The notes under the pieces were generated by a model. It was not told where the DNA came from and did not search any database. It was given only the letters and a program-made list of their open reading frames with translations. 64,000 bases of DNA from Agrococcus carbonis (GTDB lineage: Bacteria > Actinomycetota > Actinomycetes > Actinomycetales > Microbacteriaceae), in contig NZ_LT629734.1 in assembly GCF_900104705.1 (NCBI RefSeq), forward strand, positions 2,418,001-2,482,000. Reading direction: 5' to 3'. A program made the position numbers and the translations under genes. This document shows positions 51,554 to 61,677 of this stretch, one piece after another (the stretch's first letter is position 1; each line of letters begins with the position of its first letter).

Positions 51554-52474
51554 ATGGATCGGCCCGAGGACGAGCGCGGGGATGCCGTGGGCCCCATGCT
51601 GGATGACGAGGCGCGCGCGCTGGTCGCGCGGCTGCGCGCGAGCGGCAGCGTGTTCGCCGAGGAGGAGTACGCGGCGCTCCGCGCGCACGCCGAAGCAGCG
51701 GCAGATGGCGACGAGGACGCCGCGGCCGATCGCCTCGAGGGCTTCGTCGACCGCCGCGAGCACGGCGAGCGCATCGAGCACATCGTCGAGCACGCGAGGT
51801 TCGCCGAGCTGCGCATCCACGTCGACTTCGGCGTCTTCGTGCCCCGCGCGCGCACCGTGCTGCTCGCGAGCATCGCCGCGGAGCGGCTGCGGGAGGTGCG
51901 CGACGCGCGGGGCGAGGGAGGCCGCCGGCCGCGGCTGCTCGACTTCGGCTGCGGGGCGGGCCCGATCGCGGCGCTCGCGACCCACCGCGTGCCCGGCATC
52001 GAGGTCGTCGCGGTCGACAACGACCGCTATGCGCTCGCGAGCGCCGCGCGCAACCTCCCGCAGGCTCGCCTCGTGCTCGCCGACAGCATCCCCGCGCTCG
52101 TCGACGCCGATGCGCGACGCGCGGACGGCGGCGCGCCCGCCGACCCGACCGGCATCAGCGCATCCGCCCCGTTCGACGTCGTCGCCGCGAACCTGCCCTA
52201 CGTGCCCACCTCGCAGCTGCCGCTGCTGCCGCACGGCACGCTCGAGTCCGAGCCGCGCGCAGCCCTCGACGGCGGTCGCGACGGGCTCGACCCGCTCGGC
52301 GAGCACGCGCTGCCGCTCGCGGCGATCCTCGCCGACGACGGCATCCTCGTCACCGAGCTCGCGCCCCACCAGGTCGACGGCGCCATCGAGATCCTCGAGG
52401 GCGCCGGTCTCGCCCGCGTCGAGGTGCACCGCGACGACGAGCTCGGTGCCACCGTGCTCGTCGCGGCCCGCTGA
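51554..52474 (+). CDS. protein N5-glutamine methyltransferase-like (PrmC/HemK family)
   Basis: 306 residues. N-terminal helical region, HVDFGVFVPRARTVLL, then the SAM-binding LLDFGCGAGPIAALA and VAVDNDRYAL. The catalytic NPPY motif reads NLPY (VAANLPYVP). This is the 'putative glutamine methyltransferase' relative of PrmC rather than PrmC itself. The substrate is not known. Confidence 0.86.
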   Translation: MDRPEDERGDAVGPMLDDEARALVARLRASGSVFAEEEYAALRAHAEAAADGDEDAAADRLEGFVDRREHGERIEHIVEHARFAELRIHVDFGVFVPRARTVLLASIAAERLREVRDARGEGGRRPRLLDFGCGAGPIAALATHRVPGIEVVAVDNDRYALASAARNLPQARLVLADSIPALVDADARRADGGAPADPTGISASAPFDVVAANLPYVPTSQLPLLPHGTLESEPRAALDGGRDGLDPLGEHALPLAAILADDGILVTELAPHQVDGAIEILEGAGLARVEVHRDDELGATVLVAAR

Positions 52475-52621
52475 CAGCGCGCCCGGAGTGCGACCGCCGC
52501 GCACCCGCCCGCAGCTAACAGCGCGCCCGTCGCGCAACCGCCCGCAGCTGCCCGCGCGCCCGCCCCGCACCAGCGGCCGCCGCACCGCGTTACCGTGGAG
52601 GCCACACGTCGAGGAGGACCC

Positions 52622-53491
52622 GTGGCCGTCGAGCACAACACCCGCGAGATCGAGGAGGGCGTCGTCACTGACCTGCGCGAGCGCATGTCGTACGGCTCCT
52701 ACCTGGGGCTCGACACGCTGCTGGCGAGCCAGCACCCGGTGAGCGATCCCGAGCACCACGACGAGCTGCTGTTCATCATCCAGCACCAGACGACCGAGCT
52801 GTGGCTCAAGCTCGTCATCCACGAGCTCGACGACGCGCGCACGCTGCTCGCTGCCGACGACCTGGGGGCGGCGCTCAAGCGCATCGCGCGCGTCAAGCAC
52901 ATCCAGGAGGTGCTCACGCAGCAGTGGTCGGTGCTCGCGACCCTCACGCCCACCGAGTACGCGCAGTTCCGCGGCTCGCTCGCGAGCGCCTCCGGGTTCC
53001 AGTCGGCGCAGTACCGGCAGGTGGAGTTCGCGCTCGGCAACAAGCACGAGCAGATGCTCAAGGTGTTCGAGGCGAGCCCCGCCGAGCACGCGGCGCTCGA
53101 GGCCGAGCTGCACCGGCCGAGCCTCTACGACGAGTTCCTGCGCCACCTCGCGCGAGCCGGCCACGCGGTGCCGACCGAGATCCTCGAACGCGACGTCACG
53201 AAGGCGCACGTCTACAACGAGGCGCTCGTGCCGGTGCTGCAGGCGATCTACGAGAGCGCGGGCGAGCAGACGGATGCGGTGCACTGGCGCGCGTACGAGG
53301 CGTGCGAGGAGCTCGTCGACCTCGAGGACAACTTCCAGTTCTGGCGCTTCCGGCACCTCCGCACCGTCACCCGCACGATCGGGATGAAGCGCGGCACCGG
53401 CGGCTCGAGCGGCGTCGGCTTCCTCCAGCGCGCGCTCGAGCTGACGTTCTTCCCCGAGCTCTACGCCGTCCGCACCCGGATCGGGGCGTGA
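52622..53491 (+). CDS. kynA: tryptophan 2,3-dioxygenase
   Basis: TDO, 289 residues, haem enzyme converting L-Trp to N-formylkynurenine. Family segments: SYGSYLGLDTLLASQHP, the haem/substrate region HDELLFIIQHQTTELWLKL, SASGFQSAQYRQVEF, VEHWRAYEAC-like HWRAYEACEELVDLEDNFQFW (first part), FRHLRTVTRTIGMKRGTGGSSGV in part. GTG 52622 chosen over GTG 52595 because GAGGAGGA is 4-11 nt upstream. A TACCGT box (52591-52596) precedes. First gene of a three-gene Trp-degradation operon. Confidence 0.97.
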   Translation: MAVEHNTREIEEGVVTDLRERMSYGSYLGLDTLLASQHPVSDPEHHDELLFIIQHQTTELWLKLVIHELDDARTLLAADDLGAALKRIARVKHIQEVLTQQWSVLATLTPTEYAQFRGSLASASGFQSAQYRQVEFALGNKHEQMLKVFEASPAEHAALEAELHRPSLYDEFLRHLARAGHAVPTEILERDVTKAHVYNEALVPVLQAIYESAGEQTDAVHWRAYEACEELVDLEDNFQFWRFRHLRTVTRTIGMKRGTGGSSGVGFLQRALELTFFPELYAVRTRIGA

Positions 53492-54525
53492 CGGGGCCCG
53501 TCGTCGCCCGCGTCGCGCACGCGCGCGTCGCGGGCACCTGGGTGGCGGATGCGCTCGTCGCCCTGAGCGAGACGGGCATCGCCCTCGTCGATGCGGGCAG
53601 CGCGACTCCGGAGCCGACGGCCCCGATCCGCATCGACGCGACGCTGCTGCCGCCGATCACCGACGCGCATGTGCACCTCGGGCTCGCCGATGCCGCCGAG
53701 GGGAGGCCGACGACGCTCGCGCGCGTCCTCGACCTCGGCTGGGACCCTGCGGCGCTGCCGGCGCTCGTCGCGGCCACGACCGCCGCGCACCCCGGGCTCG
53801 ACGTGGGAGTTGCCGGCCCCTTCCTCACGGCGCCCGGCGGGTACCCGTCGGATCGCGCATGGGCGCCGCCGGCGGCGGTCGTGGGCGTCGCGACCGCGAG
53901 CGACGCGGCGCGCGCCATCCGCGCACGGGCCGCCGCCGGCGCATCCGTCGTCAAGCTCGCGCTCAACAGCGAGGCAGGACCCGTGCCCGACGACGCGCTG
54001 CTCGCGGCGATCGCCGCCGAGGCCCGCGCCGCAGGGCTGCCGCTCGTCGCGCACGCGCAGGGCGCCGGGCAGGCCGAGCGCGCGCTCGCGGCCGGCGTCG
54101 ACGTGCTCGCGCACACCCCGTGGACCGAGCGGCTGAGCGACGCGGTCGTCGCGGCCGCCGCGAAGCGCCAGACGTGGATCTCGACGCTCGCGATGCACGA
54201 GCGCGACGGCGACGCGGCGGCCCTCGCCCGCGCGACCGACAACCTCGCCCGCTTCGCCGCAGCCGGGGGAGCGGTCGCCTACGGCTCCGACCTCGGCAAC
54301 GGCATCGGCCGCCTCGACCTCGACCCGCGGGAGCTCGCGGCGCTGCGCCGCGCGGGCGTCGACGGCGGGGCGCTCGTCGACGCGCTGCTCGCCGAGCGGC
54401 TCCTGCCGCCGGGGCCGACCGTGAGCCTGCTGCCGCCGGGCGTCGACGGCGACGCGGCGGTCCTCGCCGCGCTCGATCGCGCCCGACCGACCCACATCCG
54501 CTCGATCGCCCAGGAGCTCGCATGA
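53488..54525 (+). CDS. amidohydrolase-superfamily protein in the kyn operon, candidate formamidase
   Basis: 345 residues, TIM-barrel amidohydrolase. Metal ligands visible: His61 and His63 (DAHVHLG), Lys156 (VVKLALNSE), His189 (LVAHAQG), His209 (LAHTPW), Asp268 (YGSDLGN). GTGA overlap with kynA and ATGA overlap with kynU put it between the two enzymes that need N-formylkynurenine turned into kynurenine. No KynB or arylformamidase is in the window, so I infer it may be the missing formamidase. This is an inference from position and metal site. Confidence 0.85.
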   Translation: MTGPVVARVAHARVAGTWVADALVALSETGIALVDAGSATPEPTAPIRIDATLLPPITDAHVHLGLADAAEGRPTTLARVLDLGWDPAALPALVAATTAAHPGLDVGVAGPFLTAPGGYPSDRAWAPPAAVVGVATASDAARAIRARAAAGASVVKLALNSEAGPVPDDALLAAIAAEARAAGLPLVAHAQGAGQAERALAAGVDVLAHTPWTERLSDAVVAAAAKRQTWISTLAMHERDGDAAALARATDNLARFAAAGGAVAYGSDLGNGIGRLDLDPRELAALRRAGVDGGALVDALLAERLLPPGPTVSLLPPGVDGDAAVLAALDRARPTHIRSIAQELA

Positions 54526-55877
54526 CCGACCGCACGGACCTCGACCCAGCTGGCCTCGACCCCGCCGGCCTCGACCGCGCCGACGTCGACCCCGCCGCCC
54601 GGAGCGACGCCGACGCCCCGGCGCGCGGCACCGCATCCGCGGCCGCCGCGCTCGACGCCGCCGACCCGCTCGCCGCCCACACGAGCGCGTTCGTGCGCGA
54701 CGGCGACGTCATCGCCTACCTCGACGGCAACTCCCTCGGACGGCCGCTCGCAGCCCTCCCCGAGCGGTACGGGGCCTTCATCGAGCGCGACTGGGGGCAG
54801 CGGCTCATCCGCGCGTGGGACGAGCAGTGGATGGAGCGGCCCTTCGCCCTCGGCGATCGCCTCGGCCGGCTCGTCGGGGCCGCGGCCGGGCAGGCGTTCA
54901 TCGGCGACTCGACCACCGTGCTGCTCTACAAGCTCGTGCGCGCCGCCGTCGACCACCAGGTCGCGCAGGACCCCGAGCGCACCGAGATCGTGATCGACGA
55001 CGACAACTTCCCCACCGACCGCTTCGTCGTGGAGGGGGTCGCCGCCGAGCGCGGGCTCACGGTCCGCTGGATCGAGGCGGACCCCGCCGCCGGGGTGGCG
55101 CTCGAGCAGGTGCGCGAGGCGGTCGGGGAGCGCACCGCGCTCGTCGTCCTCAGCCACGTCGCGTACCGCTCGGGCTTCGTCGCCGACGTGCCCGCCATCA
55201 CCGCCGCCGTGCACGAGGCGGGGGCGCTCGTGCTGTGGGACCTCTGCCACTCGACCGGCGTCATCCCCACCGAGCTCGACGCGTGGGGCGCCGATCTCGC
55301 CGTCGGGTGCACGTACAAGTACCTGAACGGCGGGCCGGGCTCACCGGCGTTCGGCTACGTCGCCGAGCGGCTGCAGGGCGAGCTCGCCCAGCCCATCCAG
55401 GGGTGGATGGGCGCCGCCGACGTCTTCTCGATGGAGCGCCACTACCGCGCGGCGCCGGATCTGCGCCGCTTCCTGAGCGGCACACCGCCCGTGCTCGCGA
55501 CGGTCGCGCTCGAGGCGATGGTCGAGCTGATCGAGCACGTGGGCATCCCGGCGATCCACGAGAAGTCGATCGCGCTCACGGGCTTCGCCGAGGCCGCGCT
55601 CGCCGAGCACGTGCTGCCGCTCGAGGTGGGCGGTCGCCGACCCGTGCTCGCGAGCCCGCCGGCCGGGCCGCACCGGGGCAGCCACCTGACGGTCACGCAT
55701 CCGTCGTTCCGCGAGGTCAACGCGGCGCTGTGGCGACAGGGCGTCATCGGCGACTTCCGCGCGCCCGACGGCATCCGCATCGGCCTCTCGCCGCTGTCGA
55801 CGACCTTCGCCGAGGTCGAGGCCGGCATCGCCGCGCTCGGCCGCCAGCTCGCGCGGTCGGGGCGCCCGGCCTGGTGA
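54522..55877 (+). CDS. kynU: kynureninase
   Basis: KynU, 451 residues, PLP enzyme cleaving kynurenine to anthranilate and alanine. YLDGNSLGRPL, WDEQWMERP, DLCHSTGVIP, and the PLP-lysine in VGCTYKYLNGGPGSPAF. The N-terminus has an extra low-complexity stretch of about 40 residues with a DPAGLDPAGLDRADVDPAA repeat. ATGA overlap with the amidohydrolase. The TAGGCT box (55890-55895) after it starts aspA. Confidence 0.96.
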   Translation: MTDRTDLDPAGLDPAGLDRADVDPAARSDADAPARGTASAAAALDAADPLAAHTSAFVRDGDVIAYLDGNSLGRPLAALPERYGAFIERDWGQRLIRAWDEQWMERPFALGDRLGRLVGAAAGQAFIGDSTTVLLYKLVRAAVDHQVAQDPERTEIVIDDDNFPTDRFVVEGVAAERGLTVRWIEADPAAGVALEQVREAVGERTALVVLSHVAYRSGFVADVPAITAAVHEAGALVLWDLCHSTGVIPTELDAWGADLAVGCTYKYLNGGPGSPAFGYVAERLQGELAQPIQGWMGAADVFSMERHYRAAPDLRRFLSGTPPVLATVALEAMVELIEHVGIPAIHEKSIALTGFAEAALAEHVLPLEVGGRRPVLASPPAGPHRGSHLTVTHPSFREVNAALWRQGVIGDFRAPDGIRIGLSPLSTTFAEVEAGIAALGRQLARSGRPAW

Positions 55878-55965
55878 TGCCGCTCGGGCTAGGCTCGAGG
55901 CGCGGGGAGATCTCCCGCACCGACCCACGCCGCCCACGAGGCCCCCCGAGGCAATGGAGCCAGCC

Positions 55966-57462
55966 ATGACCGACATCCCCGCCTACAAGCTCGACCCCGC
56001 GCCGCAGGGGGAGCACACGATCTCCGGCCCGACGCGCATCGAGCGCGACTCGCTCGGCGAGCTGCCGGTGCCGGCCGACGCCTACTGGGGCATCCACACC
56101 GAGCGCGCGCTGCAGAACTTCCCCATCACGGGCCGCTCCATCTCGGTCTACTCCGACCTCGTCAACGCGCTCGCGGTCGTCAAGCAGGCGTGCGCGCGCG
56201 CGAACCGCGAGATCGGCTCGCTCGATCCCGACAAGGCCGACCTCATCGACCGCGTCTGCCGACGCATCCGCGGCGGCGAGCTGCACGACCAGTTCAAGGT
56301 CGGCGTCATCCAGGGCGGCGCGGGCACCTCGACCAACATGAACACCAACGAGGTCATCGCCAACGCGTGCCTCGTCGAGCTCGGCCACCCCAAGGGCGCG
56401 TACGAGCACTTCAGCCCGATCGACGACGTCAACCGCTCGCAGTCGACCAACGACACCTACCCGACCTCCATCAAGGTCGCGATGTCGTTCACGCTGCGCC
56501 GCCTGCTCGACGAGCTGGCCCGGCTGACGGATGCGTTCGACCGCAAGGGCGACGAGTTCCGGGACGTGCTCAAGGTCGGCCGCACCCAGCTGCAGGACGC
56601 CGTGCCCATGACGCTCGGCCAGGAGTTCCACGGCTTCGCCGTGACGCTGCGCGAGGACTACGACCGCTTGAGCGAGACCATCCAGTGGCTCAGCGAGGTC
56701 AACCTCGGCGCGACCGCGATCGGCACCGGCATCACCGCCGACCCCCGCTACGCCGAGGCCGCCGCGCGCCACCTCGCCGAGCTCACGGGCCTCCCGATCG
56801 TCACCGCGAGCGACCTCATCGAGGCGACGAGCGACACGGGCGTGTTCATGACCCTCTCGGGCGTGCTCAAGCGCTGCGCCGTGAAGCTCTCGAAGATCTG
56901 CAACGACCTGCGGCTGCTCTCGTCGGGGCCGCAGGCCGGCTTCGGCGAGATCATGCTGCCCGCGAAGCAGGCGGGCTCGTCGATCATGCCGGGCAAGGTC
57001 AACCCCGTCATCCCCGAGGTCGTGAACCAGGTCGCGTTCGCGGTCATCGGGTCGGATGCGACGGTCACCGCGGCCTCCGAGGGCGGGCAGCTGCAGCTCA
57101 ACGCCTTCGAGCCCGTGATCGCCCACTCGATCCTGCAGAGCCTGCACTGGATGACGCAGGCGTGCATGACGCTGCGCGTCAACTGCGTCGACGGCATCGA
57201 GGCCAACCGCGAGCGGCTCGACGTCATGGTCGGCACGTCGGTCGGCGTGGTCACCGCGCTCACGCCCTACCTCGGCTACGCCGATTCGGCGAAGCTCGCG
57301 CACCAGGCGCTCACGAGCCACCAGTCGATCGCCGACCTCGTCGTCGAGGCGGGGCTCATGGATCGCGAGCGGGTCGAGAAGCTGCTGCAGCCGGCGCGGC
57401 TGTCGGGCCTCGAGCCCGTCACGCAGTCGATCCCGGTCATCAGCATCGACGACGACGAGTAG
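55966..57462 (+). CDS. aspA: aspartate ammonia-lyase
   Basis: Aspartase, 498 residues, L-aspartate to fumarate + ammonia. Fumarase/aspartase family markers: GELPVPADAYWGIHTERAL near the start (first part), STNMNTNEVIANA, GRTQLQDAVPMTLGQE and the signature GSSIMPGKVNPV. Fumarase C is a close relative, but KEVxxQ-like details and the AYWGIHTERAL start favour aspartase. ATG at 55966 (GGAG 7-10 nt upstream) is preferred over the ATG at 55954. TAGGCT box about 70 nt upstream. Confidence 0.92.
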   Translation: MTDIPAYKLDPAPQGEHTISGPTRIERDSLGELPVPADAYWGIHTERALQNFPITGRSISVYSDLVNALAVVKQACARANREIGSLDPDKADLIDRVCRRIRGGELHDQFKVGVIQGGAGTSTNMNTNEVIANACLVELGHPKGAYEHFSPIDDVNRSQSTNDTYPTSIKVAMSFTLRRLLDELARLTDAFDRKGDEFRDVLKVGRTQLQDAVPMTLGQEFHGFAVTLREDYDRLSETIQWLSEVNLGATAIGTGITADPRYAEAAARHLAELTGLPIVTASDLIEATSDTGVFMTLSGVLKRCAVKLSKICNDLRLLSSGPQAGFGEIMLPAKQAGSSIMPGKVNPVIPEVVNQVAFAVIGSDATVTAASEGGQLQLNAFEPVIAHSILQSLHWMTQACMTLRVNCVDGIEANRERLDVMVGTSVGVVTALTPYLGYADSAKLAHQALTSHQSIADLVVEAGLMDRERVEKLLQPARLSGLEPVTQSIPVISIDDDE

Positions 57463-57484
57463 CGCCGCTCGGTACGCTCCTCGC

Positions 57485-58729
57485 GTGAGTGCCCCCGCCC
57501 CGCTGTCGCCGCTCGTCCGCACCGGCGGCCCGAACGTCGGGCTCATCCTCGGCGTGATCGGCGTCGTCGTGCTCGGGCTCGCCTCGTTCGGCGTCATCCT
57601 CATCCTCGGCGGCGCGATCGGCAGCCCCATCACGGTCGCGCTCGCCGGCGTCATGGCCCTGTTCCCGCTCGGCTTCGTGATCTGGGCGGTGCTCGCGATC
57701 GATCGCTGGGAGCCCGAGCCCCGCATCGCGATGTGGTTCTCGGCGCTGTGGGGCGGGGTCGCGGCGGTGCTCCTGACGCTGTGGCTCAACGAGGCGGTGC
57801 TGCAGCCGCTCGTCGTGCCGCACCTCGACACGCAGGAGCAGTTCGAGCTCTACGCCACGGTCGTCCAGGCGCCGATCACCGAGGAGCTGTGGAAGGCCGT
57901 CCCGGTCGTGATCATGTTCCTGTTCTTCCGCAGGACCTTCGACGGGCCGGTCGACGGCATCGTCTTCGCGGCGCTGTCGGCGGCCGGGTTCGCCTTCACC
58001 GAGAACATCCTCTACTTCGGCACCACGCTGTCCGACAGCGGCGACGGCTCGTTCATCTTCTTCCTCCGCGGCATCATGAGCCCGCTGACCCACGCGATCT
58101 TCACCGCCGTCGGCGTCGGCCTCGCGCTCGGGCTCACGGCACGGCTGCGCTCGCGGTGGTGGATGCTGCTGACGTTCCCCGCGGGCTACCTCGTCTCGGC
58201 CGGCCTGCACGCGCTGTGGAACTCGGCGAGCTTCTGGGTGCCAGGCGGCACGATCGGCTTCTTCGTCTACTACCTCGTCGTGCAGGTGCCGCTGTGCGTG
58301 CTCGCGGCGGGGCTCGTGTGGCTGCTGCTGCGGCAGGAGATCCGCATCACCCGCGCGCGGCTGCACGACTACGGGCGCGCCGGCTGGTTCACGCCGCAGG
58401 AGGTCGAGCGGCTCGCGTCGGGCGACGGCCGCGCGCTCCTCATGGCCTGGGCGAGGCGGCGCGGGCTCGGCCGGCACATGCACGCCTACATCCAGACGGC
58501 GACCCGCCTCGCCAACCACCGGCAGCGCGCGCTCGTCGGCCGGCACGTCACCGGCCACGCCGCCGACGAGGCGTCGCTGCTCGCGACGCTCATGCACCAC
58601 CGGCGCTCGATGCTCGGCGCCGCGCTCGGACCGTCGGTGCACGCGCCGCTCGGCGCACCGGTCGCCGCGCGGACGGGGGAGCGCGTGCAGCGCTTCGGCG
58701 ACCTCGAGGGCTGGCCGCCCCGTCGATGA
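57485..58729 (+). CDS. PrsW family intramembrane metalloprotease
   Basis: 414 residues, about eight membrane helices in the first 290 residues. PrsW motifs: Glu133-Glu134 and Lys137 (ITEELWKAVPV), the Glu in FAFTENILYF, and His in LTHAIFTA. PrsW-type enzymes cut transmembrane anti-sigma factors. The C-terminal ~120 residues are cytoplasmic and unlike other PrsW proteins (LHDYGRAGWFTPQEVERLAS, then a helical stretch). TACGCT 6 nt before GTG. Confidence 0.9.
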   Translation: MSAPAPLSPLVRTGGPNVGLILGVIGVVVLGLASFGVILILGGAIGSPITVALAGVMALFPLGFVIWAVLAIDRWEPEPRIAMWFSALWGGVAAVLLTLWLNEAVLQPLVVPHLDTQEQFELYATVVQAPITEELWKAVPVVIMFLFFRRTFDGPVDGIVFAALSAAGFAFTENILYFGTTLSDSGDGSFIFFLRGIMSPLTHAIFTAVGVGLALGLTARLRSRWWMLLTFPAGYLVSAGLHALWNSASFWVPGGTIGFFVYYLVVQVPLCVLAAGLVWLLLRQEIRITRARLHDYGRAGWFTPQEVERLASGDGRALLMAWARRRGLGRHMHAYIQTATRLANHRQRALVGRHVTGHAADEASLLATLMHHRRSMLGAALGPSVHAPLGAPVAARTGERVQRFGDLEGWPPRR

Positions 58730-58852
58730 GCTGCGCCCCGCGGTCGCCGGATCCCTGGTAGTCTTGGCCGGTTGCCGTGAATCGGCCGCGGACAAAGAGC
58801 GCTCGTGCACTGGGCACGGGCACCGCGCTGCGAGGAGAGAGGGGTCTCACAC

Positions 58853-59122
58853 ATGAGCCTGAACGCAGAGATCAAGAAGGCCATCATCGAGGAGTACGCC
58901 ACGCACGAGGGCGACACCGGGAGCCCCGAGGTGCAGGTCGCGATCCTGTCGCGCCGCATCAAGGACCTCACCGAGCACCTGAAGGAGCACAAGCACGACC
59001 ACCACTCGCGTCGTGGCCTGCTGCTGCTCGTCGGTCAGCGTCGCCGCCTGCTCGGCTACCTCCAGGACGTCGACATCGAGCGCTACCGCTCGCTGATCGA
59101 GCGCCTGGGCCTCCGCCGCTGA
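58853..59122 (+). CDS. rpsO: 30S ribosomal protein S15
   Basis: S15, 89 residues, the exact usual length. Markers: [21 protein letters not shown] (first part), [28 protein letters not shown]. It binds 16S rRNA. ATG with GAGGAGAGAGG upstream; TAGTCT box at 58759-58764. Followed by a strong hairpin and pnp. Confidence 0.98.
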   Translation: MSLNAEIKKAIIEEYATHEGDTGSPEVQVAILSRRIKDLTEHLKEHKHDHHSRRGLLLLVGQRRRLLGYLQDVDIERYRSLIERLGLRR

Positions 59123-59140
59123 GCGCCATCTGAAGCGTCC

Positions 59141-59174
59141 AGGAAGGGCCGATCCCGCGGGATCGGCCCTTCCT
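59141..59174 (+). terminator. strong rpsO-pnp terminator-like hairpin
   Basis: Perfect 16-bp stem AGGAAGGGCCGATCCC / GGGATCGGCCCTTCCT with a GC loop, then GCTGTTTC. Either an intrinsic terminator or the RNase III-type processing hairpin known between rpsO and pnp in other bacteria. Confidence 0.85.
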
Positions 59175-59263
59175 GCTGTTTCGGGGCGCGGGCTGGTAGC
59201 CTTGGCGCGGCCGCATCTGCGGCCGTCGCGCGCCCGCTCGCACCCGCTCAGGGCTGGTCGTTG

Positions 59264-59375
59264 GTGGAGGACGCCGAAGTCGCTTCGACCTCCTCCACTG
59301 ATGACCACTCCGTGCCGCGAAGGCGCACGACCGCGAAGTCGTGCCCTCCCCGGGCACAGGAGAGGAGAGGCCTTC
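59264..59375 (+). promoter_or_regulatory. structured pnp leader
   Basis: From the TAGCCT box (59197-59202) the leader is about 170 nt. It has a bipartite stem: GTGGAGGA...TCCTCCAC (59264-59271 with 59291-59298), inner CGAAG-TCG-CTTCG. Two further hairpins exclude each other: GCACGAC/GTCGTGC (59325-59344) and GTGCCC/GGGCAC (59341-59357). The second lies just before the ribosome-binding site AGGAGAGGAGAGG. This suggests autoregulation of PNPase by cleavage or folding. Confidence 0.6.
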
Positions 59376-61664
59376 ATGGAAGGTCCTGAGATCACGTTCG
59401 CCGAGGCTGTCATCGACAACGGCCGCTTCGGCACCCGCACCGTCCGGTTCGAGACCGGCCGGCTCGCGCAGCAGGCGCAGGGCGCCGCTGTCGCCTACAT
59501 CGACGAAGAGACCATGCTGCTGAGCGCGACGAGCGTCTCGAAGCAGCCGAAGGACCACTTCGACTTCTTCCCGCTCACGGTCGACGTCGAGGAGCGCATG
59601 TACGCCGCGGGCCGCATCCCCGGCTCGTTCTTCCGTCGCGAGGGCCGCCCCTCGACCGACGCCATCCTCACGTGCCGCCTCATCGACCGGCCGCTGCGCC
59701 CGTCGTTCGTCGAGGGCATCCGCAACGAGGTGCAGGTCGTCGTCACGGTGCTCGCGATCGAGCCCGACGAGCTCTACGACGTGCTCGCCATCAACGCCGC
59801 GTCCATGTCGACGCAGCTCTCGGGCCTGCCGTTCGACGGCCCCATCGGCGGTGTGCGCGTCGCGCTCATCGACGGCCAGTGGGTCGCGTTCCCCAAGCAC
59901 TCGCAGCTCGAGCAGGCCGTGTTCAACATGGTCGTCGCCGGCCGCGTGGTCACGGATGCGGCGGGCGTCGAGGACGTCGCGATCATGATGGTCGAGGCCG
60001 AGGCCACCGACAACGCGTGGGAGCTCATCGAGGGCGGCGCCGTCAAGCCGACCGAGGAGGTCGTGGCCCAGGGCCTCGAGGCCTCGAAGCCCTTCATCAA
60101 GCAGCTCGTCGCCGCGCAGGCCGAGGTCGCGAAGACCGCCGCCAAGGAGACGCAGGAGTACCCGCTCTTCCCGCCGTACTCGGACGAGGCTCTCTCGGCC
60201 GTCCGCGAGCTCGCGAAGGACCGCCTGTCGGAGGTCTACCAGATCGCCGGCAAGCTCGAGCGCCAGGACGCCGACGACGCGCTCAAGGAGCAGGTCAAGC
60301 AGGAGATCAACGCGCGCATCGAGCGCGGCGAGCTCGAGCCGAGCGTCGCGACGCAGGTCTCGGGTGCCTACAAGGCGGTGACGAAGGAGGTCGTCCGCGG
60401 CCGCATCCTCACCGAGGGCGTCCGCATGGACGGCCGCGGCCTGGCCGACATCCGCCCGCTCGACGCCGAGGTCGCGGTCGTGCCGCGCGTGCACGGCTCC
60501 GCGATCTTCCAGCGCGGCGAGACGCAGATCATGGGCATCACGACGCTCAACATGCTCAAGCTCGAGCAGCAGATCGACTCGCTCTCGCCGGTCACGTCGA
60601 AGCGCTACATGCACAACTACAACTTCCCGCCGTACTCGACGGGCGAGACGGGCCGCGTCGGCAGCCCGAAGCGCCGCGAGATCGGCCACGGCGCGCTCGC
60701 CGAGCGGGCGCTCGTGCCGGTGCTGCCGAGCCGCGAGGAGTTCCCCTACGCGATCCGTCAGGTCTCGGAGGCGCTCGGCTCGAACGGCTCGACGTCGATG
60801 GGCTCGGTGTGCGCCTCGACGCTCGCGCTGCTCAACGCCGGCGTGCCGCTCAAGGCGCCCGTCGCGGGCATCGCGATGGGCCTCGTCTCGGACGAGGTCG
60901 ACGGCGAGACCCGCTACGCGGCGCTCACCGACATCCTCGGTGCCGAGGACGCGCTCGGCGACATGGACTTCAAGGTCGCCGGCACGCCCGAGTTCGTCAC
61001 GGCGATCCAGCTCGACACGAAGCTCTCCGGCCTGCCCGCCTCGGTGCTGGGCGGCGCGCTGACGCAGGCGAAGGAGGCGCGCACCAAGATCCTCGAGGTC
61101 CTGAACGCCGCGATCGACGCCCCCGACGAGATGGCGCCCACCGCGCCGCGCGTCATCAGCGTGCAGATCCCGGTCGACAAGATCGGCGAGCTCATCGGCC
61201 CCAAGGGCAAGACGATCAACCAGATCCAGGACGACACGGGCGCCCAGATCTCGATCGAGGACACCGGTGTGGTCTACATCGGCGCTGTCGACGGCCCCTC
61301 GGCCGAGGCCGCGCGCGCCGCGGTCAACGCGATCGCCAACCCCCTCAACCCCGAGGTGGGCGAGCGGTACCTCGGCACCGTCGTGAAGATCGCGTCGTTC
61401 GGCGCGTTCGTCTCGCTGCTGCCGGGTCGCGACGGCCTGCTGCACGTCACCGCCATGCGCGCCCTCAACGGCGGCAAGCGCATCGAGTCGGTCGAGGACG
61501 TCGTCTCCGTCGGCCAGAAGCTGCAGGTCGAGATCACGAAGATCGACGACCGCGGCAAGCTCTCGCTCGAGATCGTCGACGAGTCGGAGCCGGTCGCCCC
61601 GGTCACGGCCGGCGGCGACGCCGAGTCGTCGGTCTCCTCGGTCTCGGCCGACTCCGCCGAGTAG
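59376..61664 (+). CDS. pnp: polyribonucleotide nucleotidyltransferase
   Basis: PNPase, 762 residues, phosphorolytic 3'-5' exoribonuclease. Two RNase PH-like domains ([60 protein letters not shown] in part), linker helical domain, KH domain ([19 protein letters not shown]) and S1 domain ([21 protein letters not shown]). ATG after a strong Shine-Dalgarno. Length is in the actinobacterial range. Strong terminator downstream. Confidence 0.97.
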   Translation: MEGPEITFAEAVIDNGRFGTRTVRFETGRLAQQAQGAAVAYIDEETMLLSATSVSKQPKDHFDFFPLTVDVEERMYAAGRIPGSFFRREGRPSTDAILTCRLIDRPLRPSFVEGIRNEVQVVVTVLAIEPDELYDVLAINAASMSTQLSGLPFDGPIGGVRVALIDGQWVAFPKHSQLEQAVFNMVVAGRVVTDAAGVEDVAIMMVEAEATDNAWELIEGGAVKPTEEVVAQGLEASKPFIKQLVAAQAEVAKTAAKETQEYPLFPPYSDEALSAVRELAKDRLSEVYQIAGKLERQDADDALKEQVKQEINARIERGELEPSVATQVSGAYKAVTKEVVRGRILTEGVRMDGRGLADIRPLDAEVAVVPRVHGSAIFQRGETQIMGITTLNMLKLEQQIDSLSPVTSKRYMHNYNFPPYSTGETGRVGSPKRREIGHGALAERALVPVLPSREEFPYAIRQVSEALGSNGSTSMGSVCASTLALLNAGVPLKAPVAGIAMGLVSDEVDGETRYAALTDILGAEDALGDMDFKVAGTPEFVTAIQLDTKLSGLPASVLGGALTQAKEARTKILEVLNAAIDAPDEMAPTAPRVISVQIPVDKIGELIGPKGKTINQIQDDTGAQISIEDTGVVYIGAVDGPSAEAARAAVNAIANPLNPEVGERYLGTVVKIASFGAFVSLLPGRDGLLHVTAMRALNGGKRIESVEDVVSVGQKLQVEITKIDDRGKLSLEIVDESEPVAPVTAGGDAESSVSSVSADSAE

Positions 61665-61677
61665 CCGACTCCCGCAC

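Noticed and set aside
52475..52621. Direct repeats GCGCGCCCG/CCGCCCGCAGCT in the kynA upstream gap
   Set aside because: Only two imperfect copies in GC-rich filler; no further structure. The gap otherwise holds only the kynA promoter and ribosome-binding site.
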